From positions 1,302,001-1,366,000 of the forward strand of contig JAGYXB010000440.1 in the NCBI GenBank assembly GCA_022495005.1: DNA of 64,000 bases, given 5' to 3'. Within the stretch, counting starts at the first letter, position 1, and every line of letters starts with the position of its first letter. The notes below the pieces were generated by a model, which had not been told where the DNA came from, searched no databases, and was given only the letters and a program-made list of their open reading frames with translations. Shown here piece by piece: positions 1-10,865 of the stretch. The position numbers were made by a program, and so were the translations under genes. The DNA comes from Rhyacophila brunnea (taxonomy: Eukaryota; Arthropoda; Insecta; Trichoptera; Rhyacophilidae).

Positions 1-152
1 CGGGGTAAGGAATAGGTATGGATGGGATGGGAATGTGGAACGGGATAGGGATAGGGATATGTTGGGGATAAAGGATGGGGATATAGGGAATAGGGATATA
101 GGGAATAGGGATAGGGATGGAGGATAGGGATATGGGATGGGGATAGGGATAA
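1..152. repeat. Degenerate G-rich tandem repeat (GGGATA-like)
   Basis: Short units of the form GGGATA, GGGAATA and GGGATAT are repeated with many variants and a strong G bias on the plus strand. The array begins at or before the window edge. Runs of three or four G spaced by a few bases could allow G-quadruplex folding; that is inference. Confidence 0.8.
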
Positions 153-538
153 GCATGAGACTCGGGGAAATTGGATGCAGGGTCGTGGATGGTTTGACTT
201 ATTACCTCTAAGACCTCAGTTACCTGTCCGGTTACTACACTCATTCGTTGGATGTTCCTGTATAATAATAAATTACATAATGATGGAATAAATATAAATA
301 TCTCGGTTTGAGCGCCACTCTATGATGATGCATAGAGACAATAGTGAAGGATAATTAAATGAAAAGCAAGTAGAGAAATTGCAACAATTGTATATTAATA
401 AATAAGATAACTTGCGGGCTACAGTGTATAAAAATGTATAATTACTTAAGTGAATCACGAGCACCTAAAGCGATACAATATTTAGATAAATTAGAACAAA
501 ACCCAAAAGCTAATTCGGTCGGTGGACCGTAACATAAA

Positions 539-935
539 ATGACAATAAATACCGATTACACAAAAGGCTCTCCAGCCTTTTCGCTGCCCTCGATTCCTTC
601 CAGGACGGAATCGAGGAGTGCGTCTTCAAACGTGTGGGGAACGTGGAGTTCCTCCGATCTCCTGGCGTGGGGGGGACGTCCTTCAGATGATCATCGTCCT
701 CGTCTCCAAAACGTCAGGAAATCGAAAGCCCTGTGCCCAGGGTCCGAGGCTCGGAACTGGCCAAGACGTCTGCTTCCTTCGAACGATCAAGACTGAGAGA
801 TCGACTCCCGCTTCGCCTTCGTGTAAAAAGCCCGCTGGCTCCGATAGCGCCGGAAATAGTGTCACGAACTCCGTACAAACTATCCCGTGCGCAGGCGCGA
901 TCCGGTCGTACTTTTGCGTAGTGTTGCCCTCGTAA
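539..935. other. GC-rich block, unidentified
   Basis: This block is much richer in G+C than its surroundings and is open in several frames (the longest reads 539-796 and 618-935 on the plus strand). No domain or motif is recognisable in any frame. The composition is like that of retroelement coding remnants elsewhere in the window, so a decayed retroelement piece is possible, but there is no motif to support it. Confidence 0.3.
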
Positions 936-978
936 AGACTTCCTCGACTTAGTGTGTTATGTTATAAAATAACATGAC

Positions 979-1330
979 ACGGTACATGTTCAAACACGCG
1001 CGTCAATATCATTTTACTCCCTACTTCAATTATAGTTTTTCAATTTATGGCTACGGCCGTATGTTGTAGCTTAACTACTGGGGAATGACAAAAGAAATGG
1101 CGTATTTCAAAAAAACACTACCTTATTCTTAGGTCAATAATTATTATAAAGCATTCATTATTCGTAAGATATTTATCACACTTGAATGGTCAAAGACTCA
1201 AAGACATAGCTTATAATAAGTATATTTAGAATCATCTTCAAATGTGTTAATCTTGCCGATTTTTTGAATAATAAAATGCCTAATTCTTGTCAAATTTGGG
1301 ATCATAGAGATTATCAATATAATTTTTATC
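979..1330. repeat. Dispersed repeat, copy 1 of 2
   Basis: This segment is similar over its whole length to 58961-59305 in the same orientation, with scattered substitutions and small indels. Both begin at a GTACATGTTCAAACACGCGC-like string and both contain the same sentence-like run about uncoded AT-rich sequence (ATGGCTACGGC, AATAATAAAATGCC). No terminal inverted repeats or coding motifs were seen, so the class is unknown. Confidence 0.8.
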
Positions 1331-1499
1331 GTAAATATTTTACTAAAATTATCTCGTCATAAATTATACTAATGGTTATATAAATACGATTTACTTTTAC
1401 AAAACAATTTAGGTAGGAATATATTTATTACTTAACTAATTATTGTCAATATTTTATTCAACACATATGAGTATTCACATTCAATTTTCTTTTATATGT

Positions 1500-2330
1500 A
1501 AGTAGTAAAGATTACAAATTATTAATTTAATACGTTCACAGCATGACATTTAGAAATAAAGAAATATTTTTAAAACAGTATTATAATATAAAAGTAAATA
1601 AACAGTAGAAAAGTGTAAGTACAAAAAAATTTATAATATATGAGATACAAGGAAGTACACTGAATGAGCTAAGCAGACCCTATTTTAAGAATTTATAAAA
1701 CAATGCCTACTTATATGCATCCTCACGCAGGTGGAATATGTCAATATCGGAAGTGATTTGGTTGAACAGAGTTGTTTCCCCCCCAATTGGCATTACCAGT
1801 GGCTGGCTAGTTCTGTACCTTGGGAGAACAAACAACTGATGCTCCCAATAGTTATTAGGGACACACAGGTCAATACTATCAAGAATGGCAGAGTTCTCAT
1901 TTTCGCCGCGTATACGTCAGAAAAAAACAAATATAAATATCGTCAGTGTTTAAATTACAGTATGTAAGCATAAGAGGAAGTCATTTGGATAAAGCCACGG
2001 ATAGTATCCATACAACCTCAACTAAAGGAGTCTCAAAAATTTATTTTGAATTAGCTCCACCATAATGTCGTATTTCAACTGATGCGGGGCCCAAAAAATC
2101 GACCCAATCTTACGTCCGTTTCTAACTAAGGAGTTGTAGAGAATTTTTAATACCGTAAATTTGAAAAGACCCGGGAAGTACGCAAGACGAAGCCCGACAT
2201 TTTTATAATATCTTTTTACCATAATGACAGCCATATGTGATCACTAAATGTCAGGTTATTATCAAAATATATCTTTAAATCATTATGATATGAATTATTA
2301 CATAATTAATTTTAATTATAAAATGTATAA
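1500..2330 (-). mobile_element. LINE 3' fragment (family L1 of this window)
   Basis: The minus strand carries the C-terminal end of a non-LTR reverse transcriptase followed by a 3' region toward 1500. Parts of the same sequence recur at 31620-32160 and 42823-43335, both also on the minus strand, and a short 3' piece occurs at 47080-47160. All copies are 5'-truncated, as expected of LINE insertions. The element is broken by frameshifts and stops. Confidence 0.75.
2022..2234 (-). pseudogene. Reverse transcriptase C-terminal fragment
   Basis: The 70-residue reading frame contains LKILYNSLVRN, GSIFWAPHQ and QNKFLRLL. These match the conserved stretch after the catalytic palm of jockey/CR1-like reverse transcriptases, where a Leu-Tyr-x-Ser-Leu-Val motif is followed by a Gly-Ser-x-x-Trp-x-Pro motif and then Lys-Phe-Leu-Arg-x-Leu. 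The frame is lost just downstream, but the next segment, YGYYPWLYPND, continues the homology in another frame and has a counterpart in the 31.9-kb copy. The catalytic domain itself is absent, so the fragment is dead. Confidence 0.75.
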
Positions 2331-2355
2331 AATTTAAAGATAAATGACGTGGAAG

Positions 2356-2935
2356 TAGAGTTGTCCCGAGAAAATCTCAATCTCGAGATTCGGGATTTCC
2401 CGAAATGATGAAATTTTGAATTCTCGAGATTCAGGATTTCCAGAAAAGAATTCTCGAGTTATCGGAAAATTTAAAAATACCTGTAAAAATCCTAAAATCA
2501 GTGTAAAAACAGACAAATTCCAAAAAACATGATTTTTTTTATTTACGTAAGAAGGCAAACAAAATAGAAGTAGGAAAACAAAAATAATTCAAAACATTAC
2601 TTAGTAAAATAGAATTTCAAAAAACACAGACTGCCAATCGCTGCGTCTCACAATCGCGTACGCTTTTGAGACACAGAATTCCCTGATGTTGCAAAAATTG
2701 CGCTTATTTTAAGTCGACGTTGGCTTAATTGTGTTAAATCCCACGATCAGTCTTTGAACATTTTGTGTTTTCTGTTAACTTTTTTCATATAGAAAATCGT
2801 TTTTTCAATTAACATTTGACAATAAAAAAATCCTGAATCCCAAGAAAAGATTCTCGAGATCCGGGATTTCCCAAAATGTTAAAAATTTCAATTCTCGAGA
2901 TTCGGGATGGAAAATCTCGAAAATTTCTCGAGAAT
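2356..2935. mobile_element. hAT-like non-autonomous element, right end lost (family H1)
   Basis: It begins with TAGAGTTG and contains many copies of CTCGAGATTCGGGATT and its complement near both ends. It is homologous through its middle to the complete copy at 12436-12992. The right terminus found in that copy is missing here, so no target duplication can be read. There is no coding capacity. Confidence 0.8.
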
Positions 2936-2989
2936 TCACTATCTGTTCATATTCGATATCTGTTCAAGTTAAAACCGAAATGTACATAT

Positions 2990-4192
2990 TATTTTCTACC
3001 TATAAAAAACCTTTAATCAGAGCATAAATAATCTATATTATGATTTATAAATTTATTCAACAGATTCTAAAGAATTCGTCTCAAAAGCTTCGTAGTTATT
3101 ATTATGATTAAAATTTAATTTGTGTACGTGCATTGTTTTATGTTGAAATTTTATAATTGAGTTACGTTCGCAAAGCAGGGTTAGAATTTATTATTACGGA
3201 ATTGTTTCGAATGTTATTTATTATGAAGGCATCTGGCGTTTTCTAGTTAAAGAGAATAATGGAAAACAATTACAAATTCATTAAATCCACTCAAGTTATC
3301 ACAGCAGTGTTTTCAGTGCTGCAAGAAAATAACTCTGCATAAACAGTATAATACCGGAATACAAGCATGTTGACAGATTATTGTAGCATGTTTATTAATA
3401 TGTAAAGAATAAACCGCCATTATCGCTCCAGACTGAGATAATTATCTAGTGACTAGTAGACATATCTGGCGATTACCGACTATTCTGCTAGATCTCGCAA
3501 GCAGCGTCATGTCGAATATTAATATAATTCTAGATATACAATGATTCAATAAACTAATATATTTAATGAACTATTTTTGACGAGTACAATGAATGATTCG
3601 AAATTTTTGAGAATGTAACATTCTTTAGTGAACATAGATTAATTGAGATTGGTGGTGCTTTTTAGCAGTGGACTATAATTTGAAGGATGTTGGTGGAATA
3701 TGGATCTAGGGGGGGGGAGTTGGTTTACACAACATGCCAGACACTGACGTTTTCAATCATATACTAAATATATAGAACTAACGATCTCAGTCGATATAAA
3801 ACGTTTCAATCAAACAGTTGACAATAATTAATCTCCCTATTGAATAGTCGTTCCTCACATACTGTGGTTTCCCGAGAATGACATAAAACTATTAAATAGT
3901 AAATTCACATAGATAACTAAATTAATATTATCTAAATATAAACATCCTCAAAATGTAATACAGTGTACAAGTACATACAATAAAACAACCACAAAAACAG
4001 TTTTCTGCTATTAATAACATATTATGTAATAAGATTTTATAAGAAATTAGGACAACGATCAACTTCAAAGAATTCCTCCACAAAAAACCCAGTTCCGAAC
4101 AGGAACTGAGTCTGCTTCCATTGTATTTCAGCCAATGTGCTTTACTAATTGGGTCTTAGTTGTTGTCGATGAATTAAGAATACTTTTACATA
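2990..4192. other. Unassigned AT-rich sequence
   Basis: No gene, RNA or element boundary is recognised apart from the short repeat at 3650-3720. Reading frames are short and random-looking. Confidence 0.5.
3650..3720 (+). repeat. Short dispersed motif, copy 1 of 3
   Basis: The string GCTTTTTAGCAGTGGACTAT followed by AATTTGAAGGATG recurs, with changes, on the minus strand at 26263-26330 and on the plus strand at 54597-54690. In the 54.6-kb copy it lies inside another repeat. It may be the end of an element family not otherwise visible here. Confidence 0.6.
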
Positions 4193-4596
4193 TCGACTGT
4201 AGAAAGGAAAACGGACATAACACTCGTAATACAGTTTTTTTTTTTCAAAATAGGTTTTATTAGATAATAACACAACTAAATACACGATGTGTTCAAAGTA
4301 ATTACCATGTAAGCTGCAAATACTAAATTATTATCTAAATGTGGCTGGCATTTAAAAAAAAAAGAAGGAAGTAATGTGTAAAAAACGTTTCAACATTTTT
4401 GGTGGTATTTCATTAATTAACTCAATAATTAATATCAGATTAGGAATGTAAAAACAAAATTATTAATTATCATGCAATCCACGGTTATGTCTATTTTGTA
4501 CTTTAACTTTGACCGAAAACTATAACAATAATGTTTTTGTGCCTCCTGTTAATTTTGGTTTGCATAGATTACATCCTTTTTCCTTTCTACAGTCGA
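4193..4596. mobile_element. MITE-like element with terminal inverted repeats
   Basis: TCGACTGTAGAAAGGAAA at 4193-4210 is matched by its exact reverse complement at 4579-4596, and similarity extends a few bases further in. TA lies next to both ends, which would suit a Tc1/mariner-type insertion. The interior has no coding potential. Confidence 0.65.
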
Positions 4597-4597
4597 A

Positions 4598-4898
4598 TAG
4601 CGTTGGTTAAATTCATTTAACCTACCTATACAAACAATAATAGATAAAAAAATATTCTTATATCTATAACATATCTAAAATTTTGTATGGTTTAGTGGCA
4701 TAATGTTAAATATATTATAGATAATCGAATATGTTTTATTATTATCTACTATGGCTTAGATTAGGGTTTAATTGAACTAACCACAATATCCACGCATTGT
4801 AGTCTTAGTTCAATGAAAACAAATACGTTTGTTTGCCAAAGCTTAGTATGCACTTTATATGTCGGCTTTTAACAGCCTACCTCCACTCTTCGCTATTG
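4598..4898. repeat. Right part of CAGTGGCG-family element (family H2)
   Basis: This is similar to the right part of the element at 8827-10206 and ends in the same CAGCCTACCTCCACTCTTCG terminus. The left part is missing, apparently replaced by the neighbouring TIR element. Its arms are more diverged than those of the 8.8-kb copy. Confidence 0.65.
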
Positions 4899-4899
4899 A

Positions 4900-5800
4900 T
4901 TACTAGTATTAGGGATCTCTCCAAATTGTAGTCTTCCACTTGCTAATAATTTAATTAAATATACTGTTTTTTTTAAAATAATATTAGCAAAATTCCTTAA
5001 GCGCAACTTCCTACTTATTAATTTTTAACCACCACACTTTTTAATATTTCAATGTAATTAAGCGGTTTCTTAAAATAGTATCTGCCGCTTCATCTAAGGT
5101 AGGTACAACGTAACGACCCGTGCTTACGTAAATATAAGTTAATTTTCCCGCGCTTTGATACTAGCGCGCTCCCGTTTTTTTTGTACGATATTATTTTAAT
5201 TTTCCTCCTTGCTAATTATTTTTACTCGAAAATTAATCATATTACGAGAGCTTTCGCGTTACTTTAACAGGGCAAACAAGCCTTCAAATCGTCCGCCCCC
5301 TCCCTCAATCGGATATCCTCCCACTCATACCACCCCTAAAAACCCACCCCGTCGCGTCTTCGGCAGCCTGGCAAATAATAATTACTGCCAGTTGATTTTG
5401 CTTCGCGGTTGATTTCACGCACAAGAACCCTTGGAAACTTTCGTTTTGAGCCAACCGCAGACGTATGATTTGGTTCAGTGAACAAACTACTTTATGAAGT
5501 AGGTACTTACTTGCTATCTCTGTTATCAAATGTTACTCTTTATTCATAGCATTTGCCTCATTACTAATCTCCTTCCATCTGGAGCGTCCAAGCGCTGTTC
5601 AGGTTGCTTCGGTCATTATTAATTCAGTCGCTTTGTGCTGATATCAATCGCCTCACGACTCCTTGGCTACGCCGAGGCGAACAGCTTTAAAGCCCAAGAT
5701 GGAAAACTCATCAATCAGGTGCGCACGCAGAATAGTGGTATGGGGTTAGTCCATTTTGAAAAATATCAAAAAGTAATAAGTTATATTTATTTATAAGTAA
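4900..5800. other. Unassigned sequence with a GC-richer core
   Basis: The stretch 5090-5530 is richer in G+C and CpG than the flanks and has a splice-donor-like GTAGGTACTTAC at about 5500. No protein motif is recognised on either strand. It could be a promoter or a 5' exon of a gene outside view, but this is a guess. Confidence 0.25.
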
Positions 5801-5804
5801 TATT

Positions 5805-5930
5805 TCACCAAGCTACATGATGCTGGTATGACCTGGAACGATGCAAGAAGACTGGCGAGGGATTCTTGGAGGCGCCGCGTGGTGTACGTATGCTCTAACC
5901 AGGGAACTCAGGGAAATAATGGGAACTGAA
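5805..5930 (+). pseudogene. LINE reverse transcriptase C-terminal scrap
   Basis: The plus strand can be read as a short peptide containing AGMTWNDARRLARDSW followed by a Val-rich stretch and Cys-Ser-Asn. This is the pattern at the extreme C-terminus of one common arthropod LINE type (Gly-x-Thr-Trp-x-x-Ala-x-x-Leu-Ala-x-Asp-Arg, then Ala-Leu-Cys). The same end is seen in the minus-strand fragment at 13600-13890. Only this tail remains. Confidence 0.6.
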
Positions 5931-6202
5931 ATACCTAACGGGTGAAGAGTAGCAGGTAACCGATCGTAAGGAAGAATCCGTGAAAAATTACGTAAACTTA
6001 AACAGGTACTATGTAAACAATGATAACCTAGTTTGCAGCTATAATTACCGGTTTTTAATTTGGCAGCCGGCATTTGTATTTTAAGCCAAAGTATCAATTA
6101 TTGTCTTAATTACTAAACGGAATCAGGATCCCTTATTTTTTTGTTATAACGTACTTGCACAAAAATGTAAAAACTACTAGTTAACCTCGTCGTAATTAGA
6201 TA

Positions 6203-6282
6203 GGACGCACATGGCTTAGTTGGTAAAGCACATTGCCGCGAATCCAGTGAATGTGGGTGCGAGTGTCGCTGGGCGTCGTATT
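6203..6282 (+). repeat. tRNA-derived sequence (SINE head or tRNA pseudogene)
   Basis: GGCTTAGTTGGTAAAGC has the form of a tRNA D-arm and pol III A box. GACGC near the start can pair with GCGTC near the end as a rough acceptor stem. The T-arm is poor (GGGTGCGAGTG), so this is not a functional tRNA. A T-rich tract follows. Confidence 0.45.
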
Positions 6283-6347
6283 TTTTCAAAAAAGTTTTTT
6301 TCTAGTACCTACTTAGTTAATATTTCGTTACGATTAATATTTTTTGA

Positions 6348-6585
6348 CGCCAACGATGGCCGAGCGGCTTAAGCTTATAATGTCTTGTGTCCCAGGCTCG
6401 AATCCTCGGTCTGGCAAATACCTACACATATTGTTTTCAATTTGTCTTTGAAGTCAGAGTATGGACCTAATAGGTTGAGTAAGTCGCTAACATCCAGTTC
6501 TCGTAAAAACAAAAATCTGTAAATACAAACCTTCACTCCGCGGAGGTCCATTATGATTTTATTAGGATCGAACATCGATTTATCT
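6348..6585 (+). mobile_element. tRNA-derived SINE (family S1)
   Basis: The head has a tRNA-like A box (GATGGCCGAGCGGCTTAAGC) and B box (GGCTCGAATCC). A shared body follows that includes TATGGACCTAATAGGTTGAG and a tail with CTCCGCGGAGGTCCATTATG and TAGGATCGAACAT. The best preserved copy is at 29834-30078; others are at 21243, 36360, 46382, 47165 and 62838. Confidence 0.85.
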
Positions 6586-6589
6586 GTCA

Positions 6590-8009
6590 ATAGAAATAGA
6601 AAAATTATAGTTTTAAGTTTTCCTTCTGTGATCAGCTTTTAATAAACTTTCGATATTCCGTTTCATTCCTTCCAATTAAAATAACCATATGTACCTCTCA
6701 CTCTTACACTCCAGATTTCATCCCTACTGCCATATTATTTCAGCGTGATTAAAAACCCGATGGCTTGATTTGTCAAGAGTAAATATTTAAATTGTTTAGT
6801 GGTGCGTGGCCATTGGAATGTGCTCGGTCCAGCGCCTGTCATTCTGATAATTTATTTTAAGCCTCTATTTTTAATGACACTTTCAGGAAATATAGTGAAA
6901 GCAGTAATGGACATAAACCACTTCAAATATCTAAAAAGGGACGACGAATTCCGACTTGTAGGTATAATTAAATTAAAATGTATTTTTCAAAATATTCAGC
7001 GTTTATTTGGTGGTAATTCATAAAATTAGATTATCAAAAAGAATCTGGACTTAATACCTTTTTACGTCTTATACGTTAATAATTCTATTCTGACATTTGA
7101 AATTCTTTTGCCAGTACATGAAGCGTGGTTAAGTTAACTCTATGGATATTAAGATTGCTCAATTAACATTCTGATTTTCTTACTCAAACAATGGCGATCA
7201 TTTTATGCCCATTGCGATTATAGGTATATTACCGAGTTGATAGTTGAGATTGAGGCGATCACAAATACGAAAGATTGTGTGTATTGGTGTATTTTTGAAA
7301 AATACAGAATTCTTTTATATGCTGTTCCTTTTTATATTGGTTCATTTTTTAAAACAAAGAATCTCCATTTTAACAAGTCGTTTTAAAAATTGAAATAACG
7401 TGTTTTTTAAACAATGCATCTCTATGAGTATTCTGGTCGCCTCAACTTTCGGTAACAGACCTATACCAGGAAATACAGAATTAAGGGGAATTGAAATAAT
7501 CAACAGGTGTTGAATAACAAATAAACGATCTCGAGTGTGGAAGAATACGCGATAAACTTAAACACGTGTCAATAATACGTCATTCTTAGCTTGTCTATCG
7601 TTCTGACAACTGCTCTCGGTTTATACACTAACGATGCAATATAGGTGTATTTTAAGGTTTCAACACACACTATGGCACGTCTATAATGTGTGTTTCATTT
7701 TTGTAGGACACTCACACATTCAAAGCCCTGCTTTATGTAGTGTATTGAGGTATAGCCTATATAAATTTTATTTATTAATCTGTTATGTGGTGCTTAGTTA
7801 CTCGAGTGCAGTTATAAACAGGTTTACACAAATTTTACAGGATTTTTTAACAAACAGTACGCTCTGCAGATTAACAAATAAATGTCATAGCAGCAGTGTG
7901 AAGTTCTCTGCAAATAAACCTGCAATGTGAAGTCGGGTTGGTCTGGAGGGTCCATGTTTGTTTGACCCAATCTGCGAGGATTACAGTTGGCAACGTTAAT
8001 AATATAATC
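6590..8009. other. Unassigned AT-rich sequence
   Basis: No recognisable gene or element ends. A reading frame of 98 codons at 7634-7930 on the plus strand has low-complexity, hydrophobic content and no family motif. Confidence 0.4.
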
Positions 8010-8013
8010 TTAA

Positions 8014-8376
8014 GGCCATATTTCAGTTGAGGCATGGTTTAAAAATATCGTGACTAGGCGATGCGCGGATTGTGCAAATGACGTGAGCCGAACGAAATAT
8101 AATTTGTCATAAAAATTCAACATGCGTCCATTTAATGTTATGTTATTGTTATATTAGTAATAATAATAGTAAATGCATTGACATGATTTCTTTTTCAAGT
8201 AAATGGGTAACGTATTTTAGTCATCTTTACACGATTTAAGAATATATTCCTCCGACGCCATCACAAAAAAAGTTGATGTGCTTACACCTCGACTTTCGGT
8301 CTCCGATTGGCGACGAGTGAAACATTTCGTCCCACCTACTGTTGAAAATTACTTGCCGTTTCACTTATGTATGCTC
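8014..8376 (+). mobile_element. TTAA-flanked piggyBac-like MITE (family P1)
   Basis: The element lies between TTAA at 8010-8013 and TTAA at 8377-8380. Its ends are degenerate inverted repeats (left GGCCATATTTCAG; right, read inward on the other strand, GAGCATACATAAG). It is homologous throughout to 63304-63685 in the same orientation and to 20557-20917 in the opposite one. It has no coding capacity. TTAA duplication is the mark of piggyBac-type transposition. Confidence 0.75.
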
Positions 8377-8826
8377 TTAAGCACCACAAACAAGCTCTCT
8401 GATGAGCCTGACGCCGTCAGATTTATCTAATGTCTAATGTACAAGCAGTGACAGCGCTTCACGCAGTTTTATATATTTGCTTAAGTTTATTTATGTAAGA
8501 AGCTTTAATATTAAGTATGAAAAGGTACATCCGTGGATAACAACCCAAACTTCCTCTCTCAGTTTTGACAAACATATTTATATATATCGGTTCAATAAAT
8601 TGCGTACGAAAAAATCTCTCAAAGACTTCTATCAGGATTTTTCTTCGAACTAAATGCTTTGAAAGAAGTTCGTTTGGCAAATCCATCCCAAATCTCTATC
8701 GCCGTGCAAGGGGTAAACTTAGTATATTCCCACAGAGACTGTTTCAATCAGAAGAGATATAAAAAATATATCCCGGAAATTATTGTTCAGTCTTATTTTG
8801 CGGGAAATCTTTATATTTATATATAT
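8377..8826. other. Unassigned sequence
   Basis: About 450 bases with overlapping short frames on both strands and no recognised motif. Confidence 0.4.
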
Positions 8827-10206
8827 CAGTGGGGAAGGGTGGAGATAGGCTGTTAAGGGGGAGACGCATGCCAGCAGAGAACCTAGCGGAAATATACGAA
8901 GCTTGCAATTTGAGATTTTTTTTTTGATAATTTACAATTTCAACTATATTATTTTATAAATATGTATCCGAAAACATTAAAAAGATTTTTTATTTTTTTT
9001 TAAACTTAAAGATAAACTTACAATTGTAAAAAAATGTAATAAAATGTGAATTCGTTGCAGGGTCAAATCTTATTATTGCATTATATTGTATGGTCATAAT
9101 TATCATTAAAATTTAGTTTATTAAGTTTTAGATTGTATGTGGTGTAGATTTTTGACTAATTCATCGTTTTAATATTTTTTATATGTATTTTAAAAAACAT
9201 CGATTTTTATAAAAATATAAATGTGTATAACTTGAAATCCTTTTTATTTATATCAACTCGAGCTTCAATATTGTGACCATGCCTAAAATAAAATTTGATA
9301 TAAATAAAAAGGATTTCAAGTTATACACATTTATATTTTTTTTTTAAATCGATGTTTTTTAAAATATATATAAAAAATATTAAAACGATGAATTAGTCAA
9401 AAATCTACACCACATAAAATCTAAAACTTAATAAACTAAATTTTAATAATAAATATGGCCATAAAATATAATGTAATAATAAGATTTGACCCTGCAACGA
9501 ATTCACATTTTATTACATTTTTTTACAATTGCCAGTTTATCTTTAAATTTAAAAAAAAATAAAAAATCTTTTTAGTGTTTTCAGATACATATTTATTAAT
9601 TACTACAGTTGAAATTGTAAATTATCAAAAAAAATCTCAAATTGCAAGCTTCGTATTTTTCCGTTAGGTGCCCCTTTTCGCCTCTGATAGTATAAGCATC
9701 CCCCTTAAGATCCGCCATAAATAATGCATATTAAACTTAGTCAGTCATACGTATTTGTTATAGATGGTGTTGGTTAGTTTTTTGAAATCAATTGAACCCT
9801 GCCTAAACCAAATTAATTTTGATAAATTTTGGGCGATATGACAATTGTGCACACTTTTTCATTCATAGGTTTTTCATTCATTCATTCATTAATAATACAT
9901 ATTACACGTTATATTGTTGGTTTTTTTTTAAATTCATTAAGCCCTGTTTAAACCAAAGTTTAATAGATACATAATATTATTATATCTATAAAATATCCAA
10001 AGTTATCTATGATTTTATGGCATAATTTTATATATTTTATGGATAGACGTGTATTTTTTGACTATTATCTATTATGGCTTGGTTTTCACGGGGTTTAAAT
10101 GAATTTGAAAAACTAACCAACACCATCTGTAAATTGTAGTCTTATTTAGTTTAGTGTGCACTATTTATGGCGGATCTTAATAGCCTACCTCCACCCTTCG
10201 CCACTA
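8827..10206. mobile_element. CAGTGG-ended palindromic element (family H2), interrupted
   Basis: The left end CAGTGGGGAAGGGTGGAG at 8827 is the reverse complement, with few changes, of the right end at 10190-10206. The arms continue through GATCCGCCATAAAT next to 9709 and its complement near 10160. An ATATATAT string flanks both ends and could be an 8-bp hAT-type duplication, although it is low complexity. The left arm is split at a TTAA by the hairpin element 8857-9704. Partial relatives lie at 4598, 37096 and 56617. Confidence 0.75.
8857..9704. mobile_element. Long hairpin (foldback) element in a TTAA site (family F1)
   Basis: Two arms of about 400 bases each (8857-9256 and 9295-9704) are reverse complements along almost their whole length, with a spacer of about 38 bases. 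TTAA flanks the element on both sides (8853-8856 and 9705-9708). The homologous position at 56643-56646 has a single TTAA and no insertion, which supports a piggyBac-type target duplication. No open frame of note is present. A transcript crossing it would form a very long double-stranded RNA. Confidence 0.85.
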
Positions 10207-10412
10207 ATATATATATATATTATAGTAGATACGAAATCATTTTATGTATTCAATAATATTGTGATATAATAGTTTTTACTAAAGCTCCAGATATTGTTAT
10301 ACAATAATTATTACTTCTTTCCAAAACATTATCTTTTTTGTTACATAGCATAACCTCGATACGTGGCCAGATCATCATATTAGTGGCTTTCTGCACCACA
10401 CAGCCCTCATAT

Positions 10413-10865
10413 GACGGTTACACATAAATTGTACGTAAAACATTTCACATGGCACAGTTCGCCGTCACCTTTCTATCGGAAAGAGATGACCGTATACTAT
10501 ACGGTCTCCAATTTTATTAGATTCAATATGAACATTAATTAAATTTTCATAGCTGATTTTGGCAAAATTCATGAATTCAAGAATGAAAACCTAACCTAAC
10601 CTAACCTAACGGAACCTAAGCGAACCTAACCTAACAAATAATCCAGTATATCGGCTATTTTCAAAATTTGTTTGCTGCTGGCATGCTGTAAAATGTAAGC
10701 CGACAAGAAACGTTTTTTTATTTAGACACGAATTTTATATCAGTACTATACGACCCAAAGAGGTTGGAAGAACTTTAATATACGACCATAATTATTATAT
10801 TTCCGATACAATATTGAACGGTGAAATGTAATACGGCAAACTGCATACGTACAAATTTTCGGACA
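10413..10865. mobile_element. CCTAA-core element, larger variant, copy 1 of 2 (family T2)
   Basis: This is homologous to 53312-53712 throughout. Both start near ATAAATTGTACGTA-like sequence and end near TACGTACAAATTT-like sequence, suggesting inverted termini. Inside lie a palindrome GACCGTATACTATACGGTC, a run of CCTAA units at about 10590-10640, and the string AACAAATAATCCAGTATAT, which is shared with the smaller hairpin elements at 14053 and 42378. There is no coding capacity. Confidence 0.65.

Noticed and set aside
5090..5530. GC-richer block as a promoter and first exon
   Set aside because: Only composition and a single donor-like string support it; no coding or initiator evidence was found.
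8857..9704. Large hairpin as a microRNA precursor
   Set aside because: It is far too long, has TTAA flanks and half copies elsewhere, and is therefore a mobile element.
10585..10640. CCTAA run as a true interstitial telomere or chromosome-fusion scar
   Set aside because: The run sits inside a repeated element with a second copy at 53.5 kb, so a transposon origin explains it better.
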